From Branchiostoma floridae (lineage: Eukaryota; Chordata; Leptocardii; Amphioxiformes; Branchiostomatidae): 64,000 nucleotides of DNA. The stretch is taken from assembly GCF_000003815.2 (NCBI RefSeq), contig NC_049981.1, positions 22,620,770-22,684,769 of the forward strand. The letters run 5' to 3'. The translations under genes were made by a program, and so were the position numbers. This document shows positions 52,101-63,846 of this stretch, piece after piece. The notes beneath the pieces are model-generated. The model did no database searches and had not been told where the DNA came from. It saw nothing but the letters and a program-made list of their open reading frames with translations. Each line of letters opens with the position of its first letter. The first letter of the stretch is position 1.

Positions 52101-55100
52101 GTATGGCCAATGGCCCGACGTAGTTGAAATGTAATGATAGTTGCTGTCTGGGTAGGTGTCGCGATCCCAAAGTTGCGATCCTAGCCATGTTACTTGCTTC
52201 TATAGAAGAATGTCTTCTTTTACATTATCTTTTCTGAACATGCTGTGGTATTGATTCTTTTGTGGCAGATAGTTTGTAGGACCAGAAGTGGTTTGTAAGT
52301 CAAGGTTCCCTGGCACCTTGTTCTGAAACTGCAGGGGGACTAGTGACTTTTTTGTCATATCTAGTCTTGCCTGTTCAGCCAAAGCGAAAACTATTTCCTG
52401 GGAAACTATGACAGGCAGCCAGCTGCTGACGTCACATTTTCGCAAGGTCACGTGGTCTTAGGGATTGGTTATTTGAAGATGAAGAAGGCTGTAATACGGA
52501 CTGATTTGTGTTGGGACGTAGTTTGTACATTACAAGCACAAATGTGTTTCTATGCTGATTATCTTTTTTTTATTGAAAATTGAAGCACGTAGAAAATGCA
52601 TCCGCCCGCGCGGCAGATCATCACTTCTGTTCAGTGTTTTAATGGCGGTGTATCGCATCAGTCCCTTCTATCTTTATTCACTCATCTTGTCTTCATCCCC
52701 AGGCGGCTTACACCAGACCAGACGGGCTTGTAGAGACCCATTTCCAGAGATCGGTCCCTATGAGCTCCTACCTCTCTTGTTTCATTGTGTGCGACTTCAA
52801 GTACACGGAAAGCGTCACACATGGCGGAACTCCGGTAGGTATGAAACATGGACTTAACATATATGCTTCAAAACTATTCACAATATCTTCTGTAAACCAT
52901 GTATCTATTTCTTCTGAAGGAGATCCGATGTGCAACGTCTATAGCAGATGGATTTGGGCATGCAAAGCAAACATTTCGGTCACTTTCGTTCTTCCTCATT
53001 AAATCACAATTAGACCATCGACACCCCTTCCTCTAACGTTCTGTAGGGAGGTCAGTATGGAACCTAAATTAGCATAATAAATGTTAGAGTGTCTCGGGAT
53101 CATCTCAAGCCAGATTGTATCGTCATATCGTCGACTGACGTTTGTTTGCCTGATACCCATATCTTGATTTGAAGACATGACGATAATGTTTGGCTTCAGG
53201 TGGTCCTGAGGTACTTAGTATTCTGCCACCTGATAGGCCAGGCTAGGTTACATACCATCCTCCTTGAAGGACGCTGGAAATACCCTCCAAGACTAAGCCT
53301 GCTCTAGTCGAAAAAATGCGGCACATAAGGAAAAGGTCACGATTTCCCCCATCAACCTCTGCTCGGAGAGTAGCTAGTGAAAGGAAATTGTAAACAACCT
53401 ACCACCGCTTTTTAGGCACTTACGGCCATTTTGATGGCGTAGCTTGAACGCGAATGCTCATCTAGAATCAGGGAAGCTCAATGACAATGTAGTCAGTGTA
53501 CAGCCAGTCAACCCGTAGTCACGTTGTTACTAATCCTGAAAACGCACGTCTGGAGTCTCCAGTAAACTGCAAATGAGTGAAATAATTTTGCAAGATGACT
53601 GGAAGGACTGAAATTGTTTGACTTCCATTCACCTCAGATTCGCGTGTACGCGACGCCTGACCAAGTAAACAACACGATGTACGCCCTGGACATCATGAGG
53701 AACATCACAGACTACTTTGAGGAGGTTTTCCAAATACCTTATCCCCTGCCTAAGCTTGGTGAGTAATAGCCAAAATTAGCCATCGTAGATACTTTCATCA
53801 TCATCCGAGCGTGCTGGTTGCACGGAGGGATATGACTTTCTCCCTCCATCCTTCCCTATCCTCCATGGACTCTACTGCCCGCCTGCCCGCCTGCCCGCCC
53901 TAACCCGGGAGCCTCAGCTCCCCCGGGCCCCCTACTTTTGCCCCTCGCGGGGTCATTTGGGGGTATATATGCAGATGCAGATGCAGATACTAAATATCAA
54001 CACATGAAAAAGGGTGGACACAATAAGCCCTCTCTCACAGAGATCGGAACGTATGTGCGGCAACAGGAGTTTTAGGTAATATGTCAAAGGTAAACTTTAA
54101 GGCACACAAAAAGAAAACAAAACCTGTCTCGGCCTAGTTATGCAAAGGGAGACAACAGAATTGTAAAGAATGTTTTCAATTTCGGGGCCATTACTTTTGA
54201 CTTATTACCTAGACTTCCTTTGGCCGCACATGCGTTCTGATCTCTGTGAAAGGGCGTATAGGGTGCCACGACGCTACCTACCGGCAGTTTTTAAAACTGC
54301 AGCAAATAGCGTTATACTAAGAGTATATTCCTTCCAAATTCCCTGTTTTCAGACCAGATTGCCATCCCTGACTTCGTGTCGGGCGCCATGGAACACTGGG
54401 GCATCATCACCTACCGCGAGACGAACCTGCTGTACGAGGAGGGCGTGTCTTCCGCCGGGAACAAGCAGCGGGTGGCTAGTGTAGTGTCTCACGAATTGGC
54501 TCATATGGTGCGTAAACCTGCATTCATTTGGTTAATGCAAATTTTTTTCAAGCAATGACTGTTTTTAAAGGCAAGGTACATACCTCCTAATTTTCCAGTC
54601 CGTCTTGATCCCGGATAGTGGCCTAGTCTCGATCTCGCGAGAGAGCACGAGACTAGGCCTGGCTTGCGTAGGTCATCGGCCCCCTCCCGACCCCCGCCTC
54701 CTTGCGGAGTAGGGTTAGGTAGGACTTGGGCAACTTCCAACCCTCAATGCGATTCAGCTTCGTTTTAAACCTGCATTATTTTCGCCAGTGGGCTACGCCA
54801 TGTTGTTTGTCTGTTTGCGCGACCATGTTGTTTGTTTCTTGTTTGTTGGTTGATACCATGTTTTTTTTTTATTATTTCCTCTATTTACGGAAATTGAACA
54901 ATCATTTGGTAGAAAATAACTTGAAATTTAGGTTTAGCATTAAATATGTTTTGGGTTAATAGAGAAAAACGTGAATACTTTGGGCAATTTTAGCATTGAC
55001 ATTCGGGCCTTGATCTTATAGGCAATATGAGATGGCATATATGCCAGGATCATATACTCTAAGACATATAGATATATATATTTCACGGTCCATAATTCAT

Positions 55101-58100
55101 TGTGTTTACAGAAGTCTACACCCACACGTTTAAGAAACAATGTTTACTTAGCTTTTTTTCTTTACAAATGGTTTTCAGTGGTTCGGTAACATCGTGACCA
55201 TGGAGTGGTGGGACGATCTGTGGCTGAACGAAGGTTTCGCCAGTTTCGTGGAATATCTGGGAGTCAACGAAGCCGAACCCGACTGGCAAATGGTAAGAGG
55301 TCATCAACAGTAATACATCATTCATTATGAACGATGACGTAAATGCCTATTACATATTGTGACAAAATGCTCGCGACTAACAGATGAGCAAACATCATAT
55401 GATCTGTATTCTAATAGCCTTCAACAGGCCCTCCTACGGGGGTACGGGGATCGTAGAATTCGGCCAAAAAATCTAGAAATTGGCCAGGGCAGTCAGTCCA
55501 TGCTTGGATTCATATTTCTCGTCCTCGTGGCCGACCGACTCCTCTGGTAGCAAAACTCCCCTGGCAAATTATACTCCCTATAATAGCCAACGTAGTCAGT
55601 CTGGTAGAGACTAGTATTCTAACAAGACTTGATTATTCAACACATTTATTTAGCACTGAATAGTATTTTAGGACAGAAAAAACGTGATTGTTGGAAAAGT
55701 TGCGATGACTTATCTTCGAACGGTTAGTTCAATAATTGCTATATAGTAGTGAATACCTCAGCTGCTATGAGCACTGACTATGGACGCCACCAAGCGATTC
55801 ATGTGATTATCACAGGGCGTATATTACGTTGAGAACACTGTCTACGGACGGAGTGTATTTCATATAGCCTACTGTAGACTTTATTACCTCCATGAAAATT
55901 GCAGGTATTGTTTTCGGTGTATGTGTCTGTCTATCTTTGCGTGTTTGTATCCGTCTATTTGTGGCCATTATAACTTTATTAAGAACCCTTGGGTGAAATG
56001 GTACCTTGTTTGCAATCGAAATCAATGATTGCATATTTTTTTTTCGGAAACATAGCACAAAGGCCTTCAGACAATCTTTGGAAAAAAACCACTCGCTAAC
56101 AAAAAATTGAGATTCGTTATCGTGTAAAGACTGTGGGCCGCTATCCGTGATCCGCTAATTATGCTAGTGATTTTAAAATCTACAGCTGATAATAAGTAGG
56201 ATGACTGCATGCATTTATTGCAACTTATATAAGCGAGAGAGAGAGAGTTTATGTGTTTACTATACTATTTTACTTCTACATCCTGGTTTAAAACGTCTCA
56301 TGCCCCACAGATGATCATGATCACGACAGTTTTGACAGTCTGTCTGCGTTTTATATCTGAAGGTTACACTGATTAGATCATATCCTTTCTTGCCGGTAAG
56401 AATAGGGCTCCAATTTGAGAGAAGGTAATCCAATTAGTCTCCGCACCAATCATGGGCCACATAAAGCGTGCTGTAAGATCAATTAGTCTTTCTACTTGGT
56501 CTCGGACTTTGCTTCTAACTTGCTTGATTAGAAACCTTTTCTGACAAGTACCGGCGCTAAGAAGTGTGAAAATGACTTTTTGCCTGTATTGAACATACTT
56601 AGACTATTGCAACTGTATTATTGAATATGTCGTTTACAAGTGGGTGGAAGGGGGGTCTTCTTGATAAGCGGCTAGTGGTCTATAGTCGTGTTCCTGTAAT
56701 ATTTAAGATTGACAAATAAGAGGCGATGCTTTTATTATAGACAACTACTTAAAGGGCACAATTTTGAATACATATAGTATATAAAAGCAATAATAAACAT
56801 GGCAACACATAAAAGCAATTGTCAATACTTGGATACAGAAACTACATGCAGTTTTGTATCGTATTAATGCACATCTAATTGCATGATTACAACTATAGTT
56901 CGAACGTATTGTACTCGAATAAATTGTTTGTCCAACAACCAACACTAGTTGGCTACGTAGATATACAATGTATTTCAGTTTCTGTTAGATGTCAGGTCCT
57001 TCTCTAGATGGTTTAACACATCGACTATCTAGTCAAAACAGAATGGTGGAACGCTGTAACATGACATGTATAGTTAGGTAGATTCATACATAGGGTTGTC
57101 ATCCAAGTTTTGCTGGCTGAAAAATGTGGCTGTATAGTTAACAACCTTTTTCTGTCAACATAGGTAAACAGAAGACGGTAATTTTTATGTATGGTCCTAG
57201 TTTATTAGTAGAGCTAGCTGCTAAAAGATGAATTTTTTTCTAAAAGTCTCTAAATTCTTTTTAAATAATGTAATTCTTTTGAAAAGGAAAAACAATCTCT
57301 GAACATTAATTTGGTTATTCATTACAACATAAAAATTAACATAGCTCTAGGCCAATCGCCCGGCTCTCTTAGTGTAAGTAGACTGGAAAAGTGATAAACC
57401 TAGTAGCCTCTAACAGCCTCTGTGGATCGTTGGTTGAATAGTAGAAATTGGACTTATAGAGGGAATAGTGTGTTAGGGGAGCCGGCCGGCCAGAGGAGTC
57501 AGTCCAATTTGTACTATATGACCAGCGATCCGCGGAGCCTGGTAGAGGCTAAAACGTCGGGGCCTTGACCTTGTTTGATTCTTGGTAAAAGATCTAGACA
57601 ATGTTATATAAAGACTGACAGCGTTGCTTTCAAAGCCAGACGTGTAGATGCCACTGGCCTGGCCTTTCGCGACATTCTCTGACATTAAAGACCATTACCG
57701 ATTGTTCCAAAATGAACCGTTTTTACATGTGCCATTTCGTAATGACTTGGGTGCGCCTCTGTCCTCCTCCCGTAATGGCCGTTAAGTGTTTGTAAATGAC
57801 GTGTATGGCAGGGGAGGATCCGCGATGGTCGACTTCTGATCCGATAATCTGTCCTTCAACTATCTATTCTAACGTTCCATCCAGAGTATATAGCATTGAT
57901 TGTACATTAGCAGAGTATGATAAAACGTTCACTTCATTACTTCACCGCGCACATAACGGTGCTATTGATTCTTCTAATAGTTATGTAAAAAAAGCTTTAT
58001 GTGTCCTTCCTCTTTTTATACACAGCGACAATCTTGGTAGAAAAACGCTTCAATTTTTTTTCCAGAGAGAGAGTTTACGTAGTATTGAGCGCTCGCCGTT

Positions 58101-59746
58101 TCGCTTTAGAAATGTTAAAGTTCCGCAGCGCTTTTCGTGTTCGTCAGCGCGGGACTTGTGTGACATGCCGTGCCATGTGGTCCCATTATTCACCGTACTT
58201 CAGGTGTTTCGGGGCGACCCGGGTGCGTATGGGCGCTGCAGATAGACGCCAGCATCATTTTTCATGTTTGATATAGACGTGCCCGAAGACAGCTCATTGC
58301 GCTCTTATGCCTCATTTAATTGGAAAAACGCGCTCAATTACTCGTTATCTACCACCGCATAGTCGCTTGGTGCAACCGCGGGGTACACGTCCCTAGAAAC
58401 CGCTCAATACGATCGACGGGATGTGCCGGGATCAGGCAAACATTCCCCCCACCGACGCTTTGTTTTGCAAAAGGTTCTGCGGGTACAATGACTAATGATA
58501 GCTGTTAGAACTTTCCGCGGGATCGTAAAAAAACACAACAAAGTTGGCACTATCACCCACGTCCAAGGACAGTACAATTGTTAAGACTATCTAAACGCCT
58601 TGAAGTACTAATGTCATGGCAGTTTCAAAGACTTGTAAAACATCTGATAAATGGTACGACGGTCGGTATTGTTTCTATACATGTGCCGCCCAAGGCAAGA
58701 CCCGTGAATTATGTGGGGAGGAAGCCGACTCAACGTTAAAAGGAGGTGCGAGGCCTTTGCAATGTTAGCGGGACTCGCTGCCGTCCGAACAAATGCTTCG
58801 CCGCATCCAGTACCCTCTTTCTGAAGTCAGGAAAGTTTCTTGCGAAGAAGAAGGATTATTTCCACTGGTAACGCTACTTCACATCCTGACACACTTTTTT
58901 CCCAAGCCGATTCAGGAGGATATTTCCAGTGAATCATCAATAGCGGAATTTAGTGAGAGAGAAGTATGTACGGCAGAAGATACATGTAAAACCACGACTC
59001 GTATCTCTCACAAACTCAATACCGCTCCATTCTTCTTCCCTGCACTAATTAATGTTGGCGGTGCTGGTACTGTTAGCCGCGCTTACACTGTCGTCATTCC
59101 TCAAGTCTACCCACCCGCCCGTCTACATCAAGGGAAATTAAACCTGAGCCCGTGTTAGAGACGGCAAAATTAATTAAGACGCCGACTGTGGACCGGCCCT
59201 CCTGGGGTTCCACCTAAACGCCGAAAACGGCGGAGCAGCGTAAATTAGTACCGCTAACAAGGAAGTCATAGACAGGGAAATATTGACGGCTACGTCAGGT
59301 AACAACCCTCGTCTTCGCATCATATCTGGACTATCATTTTTCAGATTCCGATAATTGAGTCCGAAGGGAGGGTGCGGAATCGACTCAATGAAGACTCTTC
59401 AGTCAAACAGGAAGATGATTAATCTTAAACTTACAGAAGACAGGAGCGTTGTAGGTAGGCTTTTGTAGACATGCCGAACTAGAGAGGCTTTTAGAAAGTA
59501 TGGTTGTGTATGATTCTGGTGATCCTGAGAATTTAAAGTACGGTTTTCATGGTGTACACATGGAACGCCCATTTGCAAATAGTCGTATACATTTCCGGAA
59601 CAAATGGCCTTAGTGGTGAAATAGACAGTACGCGTGCTTTACAAATTGGACAGATTGTGTGTGTGTGTGTGTGTATGTGTGTGTACGGGTGCTTGTGTAT
59701 GTGTGTGTGTGTGTGAGCGTGCGTCTGTATGCGTGTGTACCTGTGT

Positions 59747-59801
<55 letters not shown>

Positions 59802-59849
59802 TGAGTGTGTGTATGTGTAAGTGTGCGTGCGTGTGTGTGTGCGTACGTA

Positions 59850-59885
<36 letters not shown>

Positions 59886-62800
59886 AGCGTAGGTATATAA
59901 AATGTATATGTACGTGTGTGTGTCTTTGTATGTGTGTGTGTACGTTTGTGTGTGTGTGTGTGTGTGTGTGTCTGAGCGTAGGTATATAAAATGTATATGT
60001 ACGTGTGTGTGTCTTTGTATGTGTGTGTGTGTCAGCGTGTGTGTGTGTGTGTGTGTGTCTGTGCACGTGTACAACCTCCTCTAAGTTCTTCACTCAGTTA
60101 CCTTTAAACCACCAACTCTTACATTCTTTCAACACTGAGTTCCTCTTTACTTCGACTGAAAGGGAATTGAAAACCTACTGAAAGCGGGTTCTGTTTTCAG
60201 CGGTGCTGGATAGTTTGTGAAGAAGACACCGCCGTAACTTTTTTTTATTGATTGAAATTTGGGACCGACATGGATCCAGTAGGATCGATATGAGGAGAGC
60301 ACTGGTAACAGAATAATGCGGTTTATCAGAAATTAGGTCATTTCAGACACGCGCTATCTAAAGCCTCCGAAACGCTTAGACAGTAATCAGTAAACAAGTA
60401 TATCATTGATAAGCTTGAAAAAAGGAGAACTCAGAACTTGAGATGTTATGTCAAGATCGCACACGCTAGAGATAAAAATTAGAATCATTTCAAAGGAACT
60501 GGGTCATTTTTTCCCAACTCAATGATCGTAAACGTTAACTACATGTACTCTATGAAGTGTTTAAACATAGAAATACTAAAAACCATAAGAATACTCATAA
60601 ATCATTTGTTCGGAGTATAAGCAATTCGAACATGTATCATTAAAAGGTATTATAGCAGGTTGCTCGTATATCCAGGACGGTTCACGGCTCCATAAGTTTC
60701 GGCTTCAGATTGTCATCAATTAAATGTTGAAAATAGACAAAGCTATATCTTTATCTAAAAAAATCCGGCATTTTTCTACCTCACATTTCAGGTCCCATAA
60801 GGCGATTTTATTTTCAGCAAAGGCGTCTTCACTTTATACCCCCTTTCCACTAGGACGGCGCTCTGGTCGCGCTCTCTCTGCGACCTAAAATTTGACAGGT
60901 CGCTCAACGAATTCTATAGAAAAGAAACAAGTATTTCTACACTTTGTGTGTCTTGTTGTCTTCTCAGTAACACTTTTACGTTTTGCATCATAAAGCCAGT
61001 GTGAAAGCGAATGTTTTAGCGAATATTTAGGTCGCAGTGAGAGCGCAGCGCTATCGCCGTCTAGTGGAAAGGGGGCCTTAGCAGAATCGTCTTTGAGAAG
61101 CAATTACAGCGGATCTGCAGCCGTCTTCATCCCTCCTTTATCTCCCGTTCCTCCAGCTGGACCAATTTATCGTGCAGGATCTGCAGCCGGTGTACGGGCT
61201 GGACGCGCTCACTACCTCCCATCCCATCATCCTCCCTGTTAACCGTCCCGAGGAGATCACCGAGATTTTCGACTCCATCTCTTACAGCAAGGTCTGTATT
61301 GTTTCTTTTAAATATCTATTGCATTTCAAATGATAACAATATAAAGTTTATTGCAAATTCTTGACCGTGGGCTAATTGCAGGTAACATTATTAAACATTC
61401 AAACAGTGTAAAAAACAATATCACAAGTATCTACTCTAGTCTAAAGCTAGTAAACAGAAAAAACTCAAACATGGGGACAGAGATGATTACATAATGACAG
61501 TAGAAAATGGAGACAATAACTGAAACAAAACATAAACATAAAAAGGTCTGTATTGTTACCCATGATCCTTTGCGTTACCCATAATCCTTGGCGTTAGTTG
61601 TAAACTTTTGTTGTTTCAGACAGATCTGATCTTGTATTTTTCGGTGCCACTAAGGAATTACACAACCGAGTACACAGAAAAATAGATTTTTCAAATTAGT
61701 TTTAGTACGTTAAGAAATTTATGAATTCATTTATAATCCTTGGCGTTAGCTAATAGCTGTAAGCTTTTGTTGTTTCAAACAGATCTTATGCAGCTACTCG
61801 TATTTCTTGTCGGTGCCACATGGGAATTTGACAACCGAGTACGTGTACACAGAAAAATAGATTGTTCAAATTAGTTTTGGTACGTTGAGAGATTTATGTA
61901 GATACCGAGCGACTGTTTTATTTTGTTTTAACATGTTACGTTCTTTATTTCATAGTCTTTGCAATCTGTCATTACAGTACGCTTGTAGTGGGGGTCTGAA
62001 ACTATTGTTGTCTGTGTATGTCATATATGTATTATATGTATTTTCTACCATCTAGCGTGGTTTTATTTCTATAAAACTCGTTTTGCCATGGCTGACGATT
62101 TTCACAGAAATAAAGTGGACTGAGTCAAACACAGTTCAACTTCAGCTCGATATATCATCTATATATTTACCAAACGCTGCCACCCAGGAAACATAACAGT
62201 TTACTTTCAGCTAACACTCTTTAGCCGACAAAGCATATGCTGAGGGACTCGTATCTGTGTACGAACCGTCTTTATCTTCGCTGTCTATAGAAGCAGGGAA
62301 AGAATGTCATCATAAATCTAACTGCTCGGTTTAAGGTACTCGCCCTTTTAGAGAGGAAGCTGAAGCCTATTGACTTTTCACGGGGCCAGTGTCCTCTATG
62401 TACATACACAAAAAGGTTGATCAATGTGTGATGTAGATATCAGCCGAAGTCAGATACGCGAAGAGAACTCTGACATTTCGTACCCATCGACCAACCCCAC
62501 CGTGACATTTTGGGTCAGGAAGTGCGGTCTCGGATTCTCCATTCTTTCGGATGCTAAAAACCGCGAGTGACCTCCAGAGGAGTATTGTATGGCCTTTCCA
62601 ATGCTTGTAGACAAGATTCATGGTGCTTTTAGCAAGGTTCCGGAACCAAAATGGGAAACACGACCAACGTATGATAACTGATGGGTGAGACGGCTCGGTG
62701 AATGGTTGTCTGGTTTTGGTACAGTTAGGGTCAGATTTGCCGGAGAATGTGTCATCAAAGACCGTGAAGTTAGTCTGAATCCAAACGGCAACTCTGAAGT

Positions 62801-63846
62801 GATGAATGGGCTCGAGAGCGTTTGAAGATGTTCACTTTTCCTAGTAACCTACACAGATCAGCTTCGTATCATCTGTTTGGAGTTCTCCGTCACTGGTACA
62901 GATCTCTCTATATATGACCATATGTAACAACAGAACAACATTACCTAAAACAAGAGTCAAGAAGAGAAATATTCAATGTACTTCTATCATGTCCCGGCTA
63001 TCTGTCCACCTATGCCAATATATATTTCGTATCATCTGTTTGGAGTTTCTCCGTCACTGGTACAGATCTCTCTATATATGACCATATGTAACAACAGAAC
63101 AACATTACCTAAAACAAGAGTCAAGAAGAGAAATATTCAATGTACTTCTATCATGTCCCGGCTATCTGTCCACCTATGCCAATATATATATATAATGCTT
63201 TGCAAAAGAGAAGTCGTGCCATAACAATGTGAAATGCACTGTACTTACTCTGTAATATTCTGTATTACGTAATGATGTTAGATAAGTAAACTAAGGCAGT
63301 TAGTTTGTAGTTTTAGTAATACATGTTATTTGCCATACATTGTATCTGATGCAATTGTTGTGCAATAAACTTGACTTGACTATATAACGTTAGAAACATA
63401 TCAGAACTTACCAAAAAATACATGGTAGATCGGAACAACATATATATGAGGCCAAGCGAAACGTGGCACTTACGACCATTTCCATTCTCAACTTAACGTA
63501 AACTCTACAACATTATAAATGTTTCCAAAAAATCCCTCCCACCTATCTGTAGAGCTTTATAACCTAACATTTTGTCTTAGACTAAACAATAAACAAGTCA
63601 GAGAGATGTAGATGCTTAGACCACGAATGCGCAATGTCGTATTAAGCAATACTGTTGCATTTTTCCTTGCCATGTTTACCATAGAAGTTCCTTGTCATTT
63701 CTACCGTAGTGATGCACCGTGGCGTATGACTTATTAAACACACGGCTTCATTGACTGTATCAATCTTCTTTCCTCCACAGGGTGCCTCTGTGATCCGTAT
63801 GCTGCGAAGTTTCCTGGGGGATACCGTCTTCCAGACCGGCATCACT
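48559..63846 (+). CDS. M1-family aminopeptidase N-like ectoenzyme (5' eight coding exons; gene continues past the edge)
   Basis: M1 aminopeptidases are zinc enzymes that remove N-terminal residues from peptides; APN-type members are type II membrane proteins facing outside. Exons are 48559-49172, 51890-52031, 52703-52834, 53638-53758, 54353-54507, 55179-55292, 61157-61291 and 63781-63846. All are GT..AG and phase-consistent, giving 493 codons, about half of a typical 950-residue member. Layout: a short cytoplasmic start with KKR, a membrane segment at about 13-33, a Ser/Thr/acidic stalk to about 66, then the peptidase N-domain ([16 protein letters not shown]). Zinc site HELAH 383-387 with Glu at 406 in WLNEGFA, 18 residues after the second His. 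Tyr at about 469 (ISYSKGAS) matches the transition-state tyrosine. Oddities: GAMEN is GAMEH (347-351) and Met follows HELAH instead of Gln. The exact paralog is not assigned. Confidence 0.9.
50184..50237. repeat. Perfect 54 bp palindrome in intron 1
   Basis: The 26-base arms at 50184-50209 and 50212-50237 are exact complements (ends GTATAACTTATG and CATAAGTTATAC) around an AA spacer. A second smaller foldback follows, GATTTGCCTCTT (50332) with AAGAGGCAAATC (50370-50381). Confidence 0.95.
51460..51875 (-). mobile_element. LINE 3' fragment just upstream of aminopeptidase exon 2
   Basis: On the minus strand about 45 codons (51871 down to about 51730) read [20 protein letters not shown], then a SLSSFK-like segment ([14 protein letters not shown]). 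This is the C-terminal signature of non-LTR retrotransposon ORF2 proteins. The 3' part runs to a TTTATTTATTTATT stretch at about 51467, the A-rich end. It is a truncated relic of a different copy or family from 24075-24890. Confidence 0.7.
51890..52031 (+). CDS. Aminopeptidase exon 2
   Basis: Acceptor TTTTCTATAG|A with a CTAAC branch-point-like word just before it; donor ATAGAG|GTGAGT. Encodes [20 protein letters not shown], a strongly conserved M1 block (ARRAFPxFDEPxxKA). Confidence 0.95.
52703..52834 (+). CDS. Aminopeptidase exon 3
   Basis: Acceptor CATCCCCAG|GCG; donor ACTCCG|GTAGGT; 44 codons in phase 0. Encodes [20 protein letters not shown], the MS.YL..F.V.DF block of M1 enzymes. Confidence 0.93.
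53638..53758 (+). CDS. Aminopeptidase exon 4
   Basis: Acceptor TTCACCTCAG|ATT; donor AAGCTTG|GTGAGT. Encodes [20 protein letters not shown], then [16 protein letters not shown], leading into the active-site exon. Confidence 0.94.
53765..54352 (+). other. Intron 4 of the aminopeptidase gene
   Basis: Holds a CCCGCCTG repeat (about 53878-53898), a GCAGAT triplet near 53972-53989 and the MITE at 54027-54256, which ends about 95 bases before the exon 5 acceptor. Confidence 0.6.
54027..54256. repeat. Foldback MITE, second copy of 38526-38715 family
   Basis: TCACAGAGATCGGAACG then TATGTGCGGC pairs with GCCGCACATGCGTTCTGATC then TCTGTGA. Further in, TAGGTAATATGTCAAA pairs with TTTGACTTATTACCTA. Arms are about 65 bases. 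Confidence 0.8.
54353..54507 (+). CDS. Aminopeptidase exon 5: substrate-binding loop and zinc motif
   Basis: Acceptor GTTTTCAG|AC; donor CATATG|GTGCGT. Encodes [20 protein letters not shown] and ends SHELAHM. The GAMEN motif, which binds the substrate N-terminus, reads GAMEH by clear codons (GAA CAC). The two zinc histidines and catalytic Glu of HEXXH are intact. Confidence 0.96.
54556..54659. repeat. Partial copy of the 423-583 foldback family plus a small hairpin
   Basis: GACTGTTTTTAAAGGCAAGG then TACATACCTCC matches one end of the element at 423-583. It is followed by 12-base perfect arms GGCCTAGTCTCG (54620) and CGAGACTAGGCC (54648-54659) around a TCTCGCGAGA centre. Confidence 0.55.
55179..55292 (+). 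CDS. Aminopeptidase exon 6: third zinc ligand
   Basis: Acceptor GTTTTCAG|TGG; donor CAAATG|GTAAGA. Encodes [20 protein letters not shown], with the zinc-binding Glu in NEG, then [14 protein letters not shown]. Confidence 0.96.
59658..60062. repeat. (GT)n-rich microsatellite with higher-order duplication
   Basis: About 400 bases of GT with interruptions. A unit with GAGCGTAGGTATATAAAATG at 59885 recurs exactly at 59974, an 89-base step, showing a larger duplication inside the tract. Minus-strand open frames are His/Thr repeats and not genes. Confidence 0.95.
60835..61080. repeat. MITE just upstream of aminopeptidase exon 7
   Basis: CCCCCTTTCCACTAGGACGG at the left pairs with CCGTCTAGTGGAAAGGGGG at the right. 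GCGCTCTCTCTGCGACCTAAA pairs with TTTAGGTCGCAGTGAGAGCGC inside. It ends about 75 bases before the acceptor. Confidence 0.85.
61157..61291 (+). CDS. Aminopeptidase exon 7
   Basis: Acceptor TTCCTCCAG|CTG; donor AGCAAG|GTCTGT; 45 codons. Encodes [20 protein letters not shown] then [11 protein letters not shown], with the conserved SHP block and the catalytic-site tyrosine. Confidence 0.95.
61343..61450 (-). repeat. Dispersed repeat, second copy of 4684-4812
   Basis: Begins GTTTATTGCAAATTCTTG and follows the same word order as the first copy. Lies in intron 7. Confidence 0.55.
62863..63189. repeat. Recent tandem duplication, 163 bp unit
   Basis: 62863-63025 and 63026-63189 are almost identical; the difference I see is one extra T (GAGTTCTCC against GAGTTTCTCC). 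Both begin TTCGTATCATCTGTTTGGAG. The second copy ends in a slightly longer (TA)n. Confidence 0.95.
63315..63382 (+). repeat. LINE 3'-tail-like repeat, copy 3
   Basis: Carries TTTGCCATACATTGTATCTG and ends GTGCAATAAACTTGACTTGAC, the reverse complement layout of 943-1032 and 42445-42545. Confidence 0.5.
63781..63846 (+). CDS. Aminopeptidase exon 8 (last in window)
   Basis: Acceptor TCCTCCACAG|GGT; donor ATCACT|GTACGT. Encodes [20 protein letters not shown], the block following ISYSK in the family. The C-terminal domains lie beyond the right edge. Confidence 0.95.

Larger units (their letters stand above)
55293..61156 (+). other. Intron 6 of the aminopeptidase gene (5.9 kb)
   Basis: Frame and family alignment show that exons 6 and 7 are adjacent, so nothing coding is missing here. 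Anonymous open frames at 57796-58245 and 58793-59158 have no domain. Contents noted are the (GT)n tract at 59658-60062 and the MITE at 60835-61080. Confidence 0.7.

Noticed and set aside
57796-58245. 149-codon + strand frame inside aminopeptidase intron 6
   Set aside because: Composition is anonymous and it lies between exons that join perfectly without it.
58793-59158. 121-codon + strand frame in the same intron
   Set aside because: No recognisable motif and no splice signals needed to include it; including it would break the family alignment.
59533-60093. Long minus-strand open frames of 154-186 codons rich in His and Thr
   Set aside because: They are translations of a (GT)n microsatellite; every frame gives a dipeptide repeat and there is no start context or splice support.
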